From positions 30,515 to 94,514 of the forward strand of contig JAPKBZ010000005.1 in NCBI GenBank assembly GCA_028823175.1: a stretch of 64,000 nucleotides of DNA. The letters are read 5' to 3'. The position numbers and the translations under genes are program-made. This DNA is from Myxococcota bacterium. GTDB lineage: Bacteria > Myxococcota_A > UBA9160 > UBA4427. The notes beneath the pieces were generated by a model. The model worked only from the letters and a program-made list of their open reading frames with translations. It made no database searches and was not told the origin of the DNA. Within the stretch, counting starts at the first letter, position 1. Each line of letters begins with the position of its first letter. Shown here piece by piece: positions 17,626 through 26,611 of this stretch.

Positions 17626-19536
17626 GTGTCGTCTCGTCCGAGTAGAACGGCCCCGGCCAGCGAGCTCAGAACCCCGCCCCGCGACGAGCGTCGACGACGC
17701 CAACTCGTGGATGCGGCCATCGAGTCCATTGCCACCTACGGCTTGTCGCGAACCACCGTCGCGCGGGTGGCCGGGCTCGCCGGACTTTCCACGGGCATCG
17801 TCAACTTCTATTTCCAGGGCAAAGATGCGCTGCTCCTCGCCACCCTGGAAACCGTCGACGCCCAATACCTGCTGCGCCAGCGCGACGCGATTCGGGATTA
17901 TTCCGCCGATCCCGTGGGTCGTTTGAACGCCATGATCGATGCCGCCTTCGATCCCGAGATATGCATCCCCAGCCGGGTGGCGGTTTGGGCGGCGTTCTGG
18001 GGCGAGGCCGGTTCCCGAGACGACTATATGCGCATCTGTGCCGCCCGGGAGGCCGAGCTTGAAGCGACGAGCGTAGGCGCCTTCGAGGAGATCACCCGGG
18101 TGGGCGGCTACGCACATCTCGTACCCGAGGCCCTGGGCAGGGCCTTTCATCACCTGCTCGCCTCCATCCCCGAGTCCATGTTGGGCGACGAGGGCCCCTT
18201 CGATTTGGTGGGTGCCCGAGCGACTTGCCGCGGTTTCCTGCGCAGTATCTTTCCCCTTGAATTTTCCGGCGAACCGCCCCGCCTCGAAGAGGAGCTGGCT
18301 TCTCTCGCACCCGGGTGCGAGGGCACGGGCGAGAGCTTCCAGACCCTTCCGCCCTGGGTCTACCACGACCCGGAGTTCTACGAACTCGAGAAGGAACATA
18401 TCTTCGCCCGGCAGTGGATTCTGCTCGGGCATATCAGCCAGGTCCAGAAGCCCGGTGACTACATCACCGCAGATTTCATGGCGGAGAGGATCCTGGTGAT
18501 TCGCGGCAGGGATGGCCGGCTCAGGGCGCTGGATAATGTCTGCCGTCACCGGGCTTCCCGGCTGGTCACCGGCGTTTCGGGGCATTGCTCGGGGAGTCTT
18601 GTCTGCCCCTATCACGGCTGGCGTTACGCACTCGACGGGAAGCTCGAGGGAGTCCCCTCTGAGAGCACCTTCGCCGGCCTCGATAAGTCGAAGATCCGCT
18701 TGCCCGAGCTCAATCTCGAAGAATGGATGGGCTTTATCTTCGTTCGTTTCTCGCCCGAGGGAGCAAGCGTTGCCGAATCCATGAGCACCTACGCGGAAGA
18801 TGCGGCGCTCTACAAATTCGAAGACATGCAGCCCCTGGGCGAGAGTCGGGTGCTCGATTGCGATTTCAATTGGAAGCTCTTCGTCGAGAACGATTCAGAG
18901 GGCTACCACATTCGGGCGGGCCACCCGGGCCTGAGTCGGCTTTTTGGCAGCGATTACAACGAGGCGATCGGCGGGGACGCGGGCTCCCAGGCTTTTTCTA
19001 CCCTGGTCCGGGAGGAGTCCTCGGTCTGGGCGGAAGCGAGCTACCAGCGGCTGCTTCCCGAGGTGGCGCATTTGCCCGACCGGTTGAAGCGGGCGTGGGC
19101 GTATTTCGGACTCTTTCCCGGGGCCGTCGTCCAGGCCAGCCCGGATGTGGCGGACTGTTATCAGGTTCTGCCCACGGGCCCGGAATCGTGCCGTTTATTG
19201 ACCTTTCGCGTCGCGCTGCCCGATGAGCGCCGGGAGATGCGGGCCGCCCGTTACCTCAGCAGCAGGATCGTGCGCAATGTGATCAACGAAGATTTGACCC
19301 TCTGTCGCTCGACCAACGAGGGCATCAAATCGGGTCGTTATATCGGCGGTTACCTTTCGAGTCGCGAATTGGGTGTGAAGATCTTCCAGCAGAAGATTCG
19401 TGACCTCATCCCGGTGGCCACTCAGGAAGAGAAGCCGGCGGAGGGGCGTGTGGCCAGTTCGAATTCGCTCTTGAGAGCAGCGAGTGGGCGACAGCGAGTC
19501 GAGGGCGCGTTGTCTCCAAGCGGAGCGAGCGCCTGA
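17626..19536 (+). CDS. Fusion protein: N-terminal TetR/BetI-like transcriptional regulator plus C-terminal Rieske oxygenase alpha subunit
   Basis: RRQLVDAAIESIATYGLSRTTVARVAGLAGLSTGIVNFYFQGKDALL TetR HTH with a BetI-like C-terminal region (AVWAAFWGEAGSRDDYMRICAAREAEL), then CRHRASRLVTGVSGHCSGSLVCPYHGW and NDSEGYHIRAGHP in one frame; listed ORF starts at TTG 17530, GTG 17626 preceded by AGGGAG seems likelier. Confidence 0.85.
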   Translation: MSSRPSRTAPASELRTPPRDERRRRQLVDAAIESIATYGLSRTTVARVAGLAGLSTGIVNFYFQGKDALLLATLETVDAQYLLRQRDAIRDYSADPVGRLNAMIDAAFDPEICIPSRVAVWAAFWGEAGSRDDYMRICAAREAELEATSVGAFEEITRVGGYAHLVPEALGRAFHHLLASIPESMLGDEGPFDLVGARATCRGFLRSIFPLEFSGEPPRLEEELASLAPGCEGTGESFQTLPPWVYHDPEFYELEKEHIFARQWILLGHISQVQKPGDYITADFMAERILVIRGRDGRLRALDNVCRHRASRLVTGVSGHCSGSLVCPYHGWRYALDGKLEGVPSESTFAGLDKSKIRLPELNLEEWMGFIFVRFSPEGASVAESMSTYAEDAALYKFEDMQPLGESRVLDCDFNWKLFVENDSEGYHIRAGHPGLSRLFGSDYNEAIGGDAGSQAFSTLVREESSVWAEASYQRLLPEVAHLPDRLKRAWAYFGLFPGAVVQASPDVADCYQVLPTGPESCRLLTFRVALPDERREMRAARYLSSRIVRNVINEDLTLCRSTNEGIKSGRYIGGYLSSRELGVKIFQQKIRDLIPVATQEEKPAEGRVASSNSLLRAASGRQRVEGALSPSGASA

Positions 19537-19624
19537 TGACCGAGAGGCACGACCCAAATGAAGAGCACATCGACCGAAGCTCTCCTCTCCTTTGGAGGAG
19601 AAGCTCGGGGTTGGAGGAAATGAG

Positions 19625-20821
19625 ATGCTGAAAAAGACACCTTTTCATGAGCGCACTTCACAACTCTGTGAAGGGGAGAGCTGGCTGGATTGGGCGGGGC
19701 ACTTGTCCGCGAATTCCTACGAGCTCGACCACAGCCATGAGTATTACGCGGTTCGGACGGGTTGCGGAATATTCGATGTTTCTCCGCTCTACAAATATCA
19801 TGTACGCGGCCGCGACGCGATGGCGCTTCTCGATCGGATGTCGACGAGGAACGTCGCAAAGTGCAAAGTTGGGCAAATAGTTTATACCGCGTGGTGTGAC
19901 GACGATGGGCATATCGTCGATGACGGGACCATTGCTCGACTGGGCGAAAATTTCTTCCGGCTCACCACGGCCATGTCACTCCTCTACTGGCTCGAGGATG
20001 TGGGCTTTGGCATGGATGTGGAGATCGAGGAAGTTTCCCAGGAGCAGGGCGCCCTCGCGATACAGGGACCCACCTCCAAGGTTCTCCTCCAACAATTGGC
20101 CGACGCAAATTTGGATGATCTGAAGTATTTCCGAATCATCGAAACCAAGCTGGCGGGTGTGCCCGTTCGAATCGGCCGAAACGGGTATACCGGGGATCTT
20201 GGCTACGAGGTCTTTATGGATGCCAACGACGGGCTCGCTGTCTGGGACGCGTTGATGGAGAAATCCGACGAATACAAGCTGCGCCCCGCAGGCCATATCG
20301 CCCTCGATATGGTTCGTATCGAGGCGGGCCTGGTTCTTATCGACGCGGAGTTCATGTCGGCGACGAACGCTATGTATCCGATTCAGCGGACCACGCCCTT
20401 CGAACTCGGGTTGGACTGGGTGGTGAATCTCAAGAAGAGTCATTTTATCGGCCTGCGGGCTCTCCGGGAGGAGAAGGCGCGGGGCCCGGCGTGGACGACG
20501 GTGGGCCTTCAGATCGATGTGGTCGCCCTCGAGGCGCTCTATGCCCGGTTCGGCATGCCGTTGATCCTCCCCTATCACTCTTGGACGGATCCCGTGCCCC
20601 TCTATGCCGATGCCAAACAGGGGCGGCATATCGGGAAGGCGACCAGTGGCACGTGGTCGCCCATCTTGAAGCGCTACGTGGCCCTGGCCCGGTTGAAACC
20701 CGAAGCGGCCAAAATCGGAAATAGCCTTCATATCGAGATGACAGTCGAAGGGCAGCGTTTCACGGTTCCCGCCACGGTGGTGGAGACCCCCTTCTTTGAT
20801 CCGCCGCGCAAGCGCGCTTGA
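19625..20821 (+). CDS. Aminomethyltransferase / GcvT-family (T-protein-like) folate-dependent demethylase
   Basis: GIFDVSPLYKYHVRGRDA, GYTGDLGYEVFM, ALDMVRIEAGLVL; listed ORF opens at 19592, likely ATG 19625. Confidence 0.88.
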   Translation: MLKKTPFHERTSQLCEGESWLDWAGHLSANSYELDHSHEYYAVRTGCGIFDVSPLYKYHVRGRDAMALLDRMSTRNVAKCKVGQIVYTAWCDDDGHIVDDGTIARLGENFFRLTTAMSLLYWLEDVGFGMDVEIEEVSQEQGALAIQGPTSKVLLQQLADANLDDLKYFRIIETKLAGVPVRIGRNGYTGDLGYEVFMDANDGLAVWDALMEKSDEYKLRPAGHIALDMVRIEAGLVLIDAEFMSATNAMYPIQRTTPFELGLDWVVNLKKSHFIGLRALREEKARGPAWTTVGLQIDVVALEALYARFGMPLILPYHSWTDPVPLYADAKQGRHIGKATSGTWSPILKRYVALARLKPEAAKIGNSLHIEMTVEGQRFTVPATVVETPFFDPPRKRA

Positions 20822-20890
20822 ACTCTGCACCTGAACTTCTGACTGAATGTCGAACTCAACCCAACCTTTTTAAGTAGGGAATGAATTTGA

Positions 20891-22474
20891 ATGACTGAGC
20901 AATACGACGCGATTATTATCGGGGGTGGCCATAACGGGCTTACCTGTGCCGCCTATCTCGCCAAGGCGGGCCGAAAAGTACTGGTTCTCGAACGCCGCCA
21001 CCTGGTGGGTGGAGCCGCAGTGACCGAGGAAATCTATCCGGGCTTCAAGTTCACGGTCTGTTCCTACGTGGTCAGCCTTCTTCGTCCTGAAGTCATTCGG
21101 GAACTGGAGCTCGCCAAGCACGGTCTGCACATCATGCCTTTGCTGAGTTCTTTCGCGCCTATGGAGAACGGCGATTATCTCCTGACTCACGCGGACGACT
21201 CGAGCAATTACCACGAGCTGCGGCGGCACTCGAAGCGCGATGCCGAGATGTTTCCGCTCTTCAACCAGATGATGTATGAGATGGCGCATGCAGTGAAGCC
21301 CATTCTGGCAACTGTCCCCCCGGATCCCAGCGCTCCTGGCTTGCGCGGGCTGCAAGATCTCAACTTGCTCCGGAAACACTTTCAAGGGATGAGCAAGAAA
21401 TCGTTCCATTGCCTGACCAAGTTGATGACCATGAGCGTGAGCGATTTTCTCGACGAGTGGTTCGAGACCGACATCTTGAAATCCCTGATGGCTTTAAATG
21501 GCATCATCGGGACAATGCTCGGCCCGAAATCTCCCGGCACGGCTTACGTGCTCCTGCATCACTATATGGGAGAACTCGACGGAGCCTTCACGGCCTGGGG
21601 AGCTCAGCAGGGCGGCACCGGGGGAGTGAGCGAGGCCATCGCCAGCGCCGCGCGCAGTTATGGGGCGGAGATCCGCTGCAATGCCCCCGTCGAAAGGGTG
21701 CTGGTCGAGGACGGCACAGCGGTAGGCGTGGTGATGGAAAATGGCGACGAGATCAAATCCAAGGTCGTCGCCTCGGGTTGCGACCCGACGGTCACCTTCC
21801 GAAAGCTTCTCGAGGAAAAAGAACTCCCCGACGATCTGATCTCCGCGATCGACAACTTCAAGTACCGGGGCTCCTCGGGCAAGGTAAACCTCGCTCTCGA
21901 CGGGATGCCGCGCTTCTCGGCTCTCGGCGACGATGCCTCGGCCCAGTGCATGGCCGAAATTTGTCCCAATATGGACTACCTCGAAAAGGCCTACGACGAC
22001 GCCGTCTATGGAGGGTTCTCGAAGCGTCCCTTCATGGACGTTGAAATGCCCACGGCCAACGATCCCACCATGGCGCCCCCGGGCAAGCACGTCCTGTCGA
22101 TCTTCGTGCAATACGCCAACTATGCTCTCGATCCCTACGACTCACGGGATGCGCAGCGAGATGCTTTTGGCGATGCGGTGGTCAACACACTCTCCGACTT
22201 CGTTCCCAATATCAAGGACCTGATTCTTCACAAGCAGGTGCTGACACCGTGGGATATCGAGCAGCGCATCGGGCTCACCGAGGGGAATATTTTTCAGGGC
22301 GAACTCACCCTGGATCAGCTGTTCTTTTTCCGGCCGGCTCCGGGCTACTCGGATTACCGAACGCCGGTGAAGAATTACTACCAGTGCGGTTCTGGAACGC
22401 ACCCGGGTGGCGGAATCACTGCCGGCCCGGGGCGCCTGGGTGCCCTGGAAATTTTGAGGGACGGAAACGTTTAG
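20891..22474 (+). CDS. NAD(P)/FAD-dependent oxidoreductase, phytoene-desaturase-like (COG1233 type)
   Basis: DAIIIGGGHNGLTCAAYLAKAGRKVLVLERRHLVGG and C-terminal GSGTHPGGGITAGPGRLGA. Confidence 0.9.
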   Translation: MTEQYDAIIIGGGHNGLTCAAYLAKAGRKVLVLERRHLVGGAAVTEEIYPGFKFTVCSYVVSLLRPEVIRELELAKHGLHIMPLLSSFAPMENGDYLLTHADDSSNYHELRRHSKRDAEMFPLFNQMMYEMAHAVKPILATVPPDPSAPGLRGLQDLNLLRKHFQGMSKKSFHCLTKLMTMSVSDFLDEWFETDILKSLMALNGIIGTMLGPKSPGTAYVLLHHYMGELDGAFTAWGAQQGGTGGVSEAIASAARSYGAEIRCNAPVERVLVEDGTAVGVVMENGDEIKSKVVASGCDPTVTFRKLLEEKELPDDLISAIDNFKYRGSSGKVNLALDGMPRFSALGDDASAQCMAEICPNMDYLEKAYDDAVYGGFSKRPFMDVEMPTANDPTMAPPGKHVLSIFVQYANYALDPYDSRDAQRDAFGDAVVNTLSDFVPNIKDLILHKQVLTPWDIEQRIGLTEGNIFQGELTLDQLFFFRPAPGYSDYRTPVKNYYQCGSGTHPGGGITAGPGRLGALEILRDGNV

Positions 22475-22540
22475 TTGATTCTGCGCTGGGTCGCGCCGCC
22501 TCAGGGCACGCGACACACGCTCAGTAGTGAGGATATAAAA

Positions 22541-24127
22541 ATGTCGAATTACGACGTCATCATCGTTGGAGGAGGCCATAACGGCCTCGTGGCCGGCAGT
22601 TACCTGGCCAAGGCCGGTCGCCGGGTCGTGATCCTGGAGAAGAAAAAGGCGGTGGGAGGCGCCGCGGTTTCCGAGGAGTTCGCGCCGGGCTTCACGGCTT
22701 CGAGTTGTGCGGGGGGAGCGGGTTATCTGAGCAGCAAGGTCGTGGGCGACCTCGGCCTGAAGGCGCATGGCCTGGCCATCGAGCCCAGCGAGGCCGTTGC
22801 CTTCGTGCCCCAGTCCGACGGTTCACAGTTGACGATCTGGCGCGACGTCGATCGGACCGTCGCCGAAATCGCCAAGTTTTCGGAAGCCGATGCCAAGGCC
22901 TACCCGGGTTTCCTGGCCGCCATGCGCCCCATGGCGGAAGCCGTCTCGGGTTTGCTCGAGATTACGCCCCCCGACCTGCCCGAGGTGAGTTGGTCGGATT
23001 TCCCCAGTGCTCGAACGATGGCTGGCCCCATGCGGAGGCTCGGGCGCAAGAACGTCAGCCAGTTCCTGAAGACCCTGCCCATGCCGGTGTCGGATCTGCT
23101 CGACGAGTGGTTCGAATCCGATGTCCTGAAGGGGGCGATCTCGGCGAGCGCGGTCAAGGATATCAGCTGGGGCCCCAGGGAGTCGGGCACGGCCTACACG
23201 CTCCTCTACAACTGGGCGCTGAGCAATAGTGGGCTCTTTCGATCGTCGGGCGGCATGAAGGGCGGGATGGGGGCCATTACGCAAGTGCTCGCCACCGCGG
23301 CGCGCAGCTTCGGGGTAGAGATCCAGACCGATTCGCCGGTCAGCGAGATCTTGCTGGAGAATGGCGTGGCCACGGGAGTTGGTCTGGCCGGCGGCGACAA
23401 GCTTAACGCCAAGGTCATCGTCTCTGGAGTCGACCCCCGAACAACCTTCACCGAATTGCTCAACCCGAGCCGCCTCGACCTCTCGGTGGTTCGCAACCTG
23501 CGCAATATCAAGTACCGGGGTTCGGCCGCGAGAATTCACTTGGCCCTGGACTCATTGCCCGAGTTCTCGGCCCTGGCGGGGAGCGCTGATTTGAGCGCCT
23601 TGGAAGGGGCGATTCAAATCGCGCCCAACATGATGTATATCCAGCGCGCCTACGACTGCACGAAATACGGCGAGTACTCGCCGCATCCCTACCTCGATAT
23701 CGAGATTCCCACCCTGTCGGATCCGGAGATGGCCCCGGCTGGCCAGCACGTGATGTCGATCACGGCCAAGTATGTTCCCTACGCCCTTCGCCAGGGCAGC
23801 TGGGAGGGGCATCGGGAGGCTGTGGTCGATGCGGTGCTCTCGACCCTGGCCGAATACGCTCCGAACCTCAGGGATTCGATTATCCATAAGGAGGTCCTGT
23901 TGCCGCCGGATCTCGAAGAGCGCTTCGGTTTGCCCGAGGGAAACGGCAACCACGGAGAAATGAGTCTCGATCAGTTCCTGCACATGCGCCCGCTTCCGGG
24001 GTACGCGCAATATAAGGCGCCCGTCGAGGGGCTCTTTCTCTGCGGGGCAGGGGCACATCCCGGTGGCGGGGTGACCGGGCTGCCCGGGCATAATGCGGCG
24101 CGGGAGATTCTGAAGGCGACCCGATAG
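22541..24127 (+). CDS. NAD(P)/FAD-dependent oxidoreductase, paralogue of the preceding gene
   Basis: YDVIIVGGGHNGLVAGSYLAKAGRRVVILE and GAGAHPGGGVTGLPGHNAA; listed ORF opens at 22475, likely ATG 22541. Confidence 0.9.
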   Translation: MSNYDVIIVGGGHNGLVAGSYLAKAGRRVVILEKKKAVGGAAVSEEFAPGFTASSCAGGAGYLSSKVVGDLGLKAHGLAIEPSEAVAFVPQSDGSQLTIWRDVDRTVAEIAKFSEADAKAYPGFLAAMRPMAEAVSGLLEITPPDLPEVSWSDFPSARTMAGPMRRLGRKNVSQFLKTLPMPVSDLLDEWFESDVLKGAISASAVKDISWGPRESGTAYTLLYNWALSNSGLFRSSGGMKGGMGAITQVLATAARSFGVEIQTDSPVSEILLENGVATGVGLAGGDKLNAKVIVSGVDPRTTFTELLNPSRLDLSVVRNLRNIKYRGSAARIHLALDSLPEFSALAGSADLSALEGAIQIAPNMMYIQRAYDCTKYGEYSPHPYLDIEIPTLSDPEMAPAGQHVMSITAKYVPYALRQGSWEGHREAVVDAVLSTLAEYAPNLRDSIIHKEVLLPPDLEERFGLPEGNGNHGEMSLDQFLHMRPLPGYAQYKAPVEGLFLCGAGAHPGGGVTGLPGHNAAREILKATR

Positions 24128-24380
24128 GGCTTGTTCTACTCGGGCAATGACTGGGCTGCGCTCGAGTTTACGAAGCGGGTCATCCATCGAAGTTGTGGGA
24201 TCGTGAGGATTGAGTCGGCCCCGGGCCCGCCCCTCGGAACGGCGACGGAGATCGCATCCCAGGAGGCCCGAGTTTTTAACGAGGTACTCGAGCGAGCGGG
24301 CTCGAAGGCGGCCGATCGCCTAGCGGCGCGGTAAGCTCGCGATAGAAGGGGACGGGAGTCCTTGACGGGAGCATGGGGCG

Positions 24381-25118
24381 ATGGCGAAGGCTTTTGGGTC
24401 GGGCTGGGCAGTATTGGGGGGCGTCGTGCTCCTGATAGGGCTCGCAAGCCTGCTGTGGCGAGGGCCAGAACCGAATCACGAGCGCGTAGCGACCCCGGCG
24501 GACTCCGGAACCGGCGCTGCACCCGCCCGCGAAAGGCCTCCGGCCACGGAGCTCGGGGAGCGAGAGAGGTCGGTCGCCCCGCCTTCGCTGGCGAATAGAG
24601 AGAGTGAACGCCCGACGGCAGAGGAACCGCTGGAAGGATTGCCCGAGCGTCGTGACTGGATCGAAGAGCGTTATCAGAACGCTCAGGCCCGCAGGGCAGA
24701 GATCAAGGACGCAGCCACGGCCGAGCATCGCAAGCTCAGGCCGGATGAGCTTGCGCAGAGTTGGGGGATCGAGTTCGAGCTCGTCGACGAGATCGGCTCG
24801 TCCGGCTACGACCGCATGCTCTACGATGAAGGCCGCGCCAATCGCACCAAGGTACACTGGGTGGGGCCGGGCTCGAATGCCGATCTCGCGGGCATCGAAA
24901 GGGGCGATATTCCCATATCGTTTGACGGCCATCCCGTTTTTTCGCCGCAATTTTTTCGGGAGCGCAAGTGGGAACAAAACGCCGGAGCCGTGGTGCCCAT
25001 TGAAGTTCTGAGGAACGGTGAAATCGTTGCCCTGCTGATGACGAACGACGAACTCATCCGCAGTCGTTCGGGTGTTATTAATGGAATGACCCTTCTTCCT
25101 TTCGCCGAGGAACCCTGA
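24381..25118 (+). CDS. Hypothetical membrane-anchored protein with PDZ-like C-terminal region
   Basis: N-terminal hydrophobic segment (VLGGVVLLIGLASLLW), then VGPGSNADLAGIERGDIPISFDG...VPIEVLRNGEIV, PDZ-like. Confidence 0.65.
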   Translation: MAKAFGSGWAVLGGVVLLIGLASLLWRGPEPNHERVATPADSGTGAAPARERPPATELGERERSVAPPSLANRESERPTAEEPLEGLPERRDWIEERYQNAQARRAEIKDAATAEHRKLRPDELAQSWGIEFELVDEIGSSGYDRMLYDEGRANRTKVHWVGPGSNADLAGIERGDIPISFDGHPVFSPQFFRERKWEQNAGAVVPIEVLRNGEIVALLMTNDELIRSRSGVINGMTLLPFAEEP

Positions 25119-25155
25119 CGCCGTTTGCGTCAAAGAGCTGCGCCGGAGGTCGGAG

Positions 25156-26547
25156 ATGTCGAACCTGGTCGATGCAAAAGTCGAAAGCCTGAGCTTCTGG
25201 CATTCAAGCTACCCCGCGCCGTGCCAGGAGTCTCCTCGCTTGGACGAAGACCTCGAGGTCGACGTGGCGATCGTGGGTGCCGGCTTTACCGGTCTGTGGA
25301 CCGCGTATTACCTGAAGACCCTTGACCCCTCTCTTTCGATTTGCCTCCTCGAAGCCAACTTTCCCGGTTTCGGTGCTTCGGGCCGAAATGGTGGCTGGGC
25401 CGTAGGAGAGATGGCGGGGATGGGCGTTCGGTTGAGTGACGAAAACCTAAGGGAATCGGCTATTCGCTTGCAGTACGCCATGTTCGAGACCGTAGACGAG
25501 ATGGCCCGGGTGATCGAAAAGGAGGCCATTGATTGCCACTGGGCCAAGGGCGGCCAGATCAATTTGGCGACGACGCCGGCCCACGAGGGAAAACTCCGGG
25601 CAGAGGTGCAGCACTGGGCGAGCCTGGGTTTCGGCGAGGAGGATTTCCGCTGGCTCGATCCCGGGGAGGCTGAACAGCTTGTTCGTCCCCGAAGAAACCA
25701 CGGAGCTCTTTTCAGTCCCCACTGCGCGGCCATTCATCCTTTGCGCCTTGTCGCCGGGCTCGCCGCAACACTCGAGGGGTTGGGGGTATCCATCTACTCG
25801 AATACACCGGTGCAGTCGATCCAAGCCGGCCGGGTGCGAACGCCCGAAGCCAATGTGAAGGCGGGGCTGGTGGTTGGGGCCACCGAAGCGTACACGGATT
25901 CCCTGGCGGGCCGAAAAAGGGAGATGCTTCCCTACCATTCCCTGATGATCGCTACCGAGCCGATTCCGGCTGCGCTGTGGGAAGAAATCGGGCTCGACGA
26001 GCGCCAGACCTTCGGCGATCCGCGTCGAACGGTGATCTACGGCCAGCGAACTTTAGACGGTCGTATGGCTTTCGGAGCCCGCGGTGGCTATCGCTTCGGT
26101 TCGGGGATTCGTACCCGTTTTTCTCGGGATGAGCCCATCTTCGAAGGTGTGCGCCACAGCCTAGACGATATTTTTCCCGCTCTTGCCGGAGTGGGGACGG
26201 CTCAGGTCTGGGGCGGGGCCCTCGGGATCCCGCGAAACTGGATGCCCTCGGTGGGCATCGATCGCAAGGCGGCCTTTGCCTGGGCGGGTGGTTATGTGGG
26301 AGAGGGCGTGGCGGCCAGCAACTTGGCGGGCCGAACCTTGGCGGACCTGATCCTGAAGCGCGAATCCCCCCTCGTCGACCTGGCCTGGGTCGGCCCCCAT
26401 TTTACGCCTTGGGAGCCCGAGCCCCTGCGTTGGCTGGGCGTCAAGGCTTTCGATTTTCTCGGGGAAAAGTTGGATCTCAGGGAGTTTGCGGGAAAGAGAG
26501 TGCCCCGACTCCTAGACGGCCTCTACGATCGGATTGTCAATAAGTAG
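25156..26547 (+). CDS. FAD-dependent amine/amino-acid oxidase (DAO family, gamma-glutamylputrescine-oxidase-like)
   Basis: VDVAIVGAGFTGLWTAYYL, FGASGRNGGW, GYVGEGVAASNLAGR. Confidence 0.88.
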   Translation: MSNLVDAKVESLSFWHSSYPAPCQESPRLDEDLEVDVAIVGAGFTGLWTAYYLKTLDPSLSICLLEANFPGFGASGRNGGWAVGEMAGMGVRLSDENLRESAIRLQYAMFETVDEMARVIEKEAIDCHWAKGGQINLATTPAHEGKLRAEVQHWASLGFGEEDFRWLDPGEAEQLVRPRRNHGALFSPHCAAIHPLRLVAGLAATLEGLGVSIYSNTPVQSIQAGRVRTPEANVKAGLVVGATEAYTDSLAGRKREMLPYHSLMIATEPIPAALWEEIGLDERQTFGDPRRTVIYGQRTLDGRMAFGARGGYRFGSGIRTRFSRDEPIFEGVRHSLDDIFPALAGVGTAQVWGGALGIPRNWMPSVGIDRKAAFAWAGGYVGEGVAASNLAGRTLADLILKRESPLVDLAWVGPHFTPWEPEPLRWLGVKAFDFLGEKLDLREFAGKRVPRLLDGLYDRIVNK

Positions 26548-26611
26548 TCGGGATTCTGGTAGACTGCTTCGCTCCTGCCCGCGGGCCTTTCTTGGGAGCG
26601 GACTATCGACG

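Noticed and set aside
16924-18615. 563-aa minus-strand ORF
   Set aside because: Antisense to acoC and the TetR-Rieske fusion, no domain signature
24131-24334. 67-aa ORF between FAD oxidoreductase and PDZ-like gene
   Set aside because: No ribosome site, no domain, ordinary intergenic spacer
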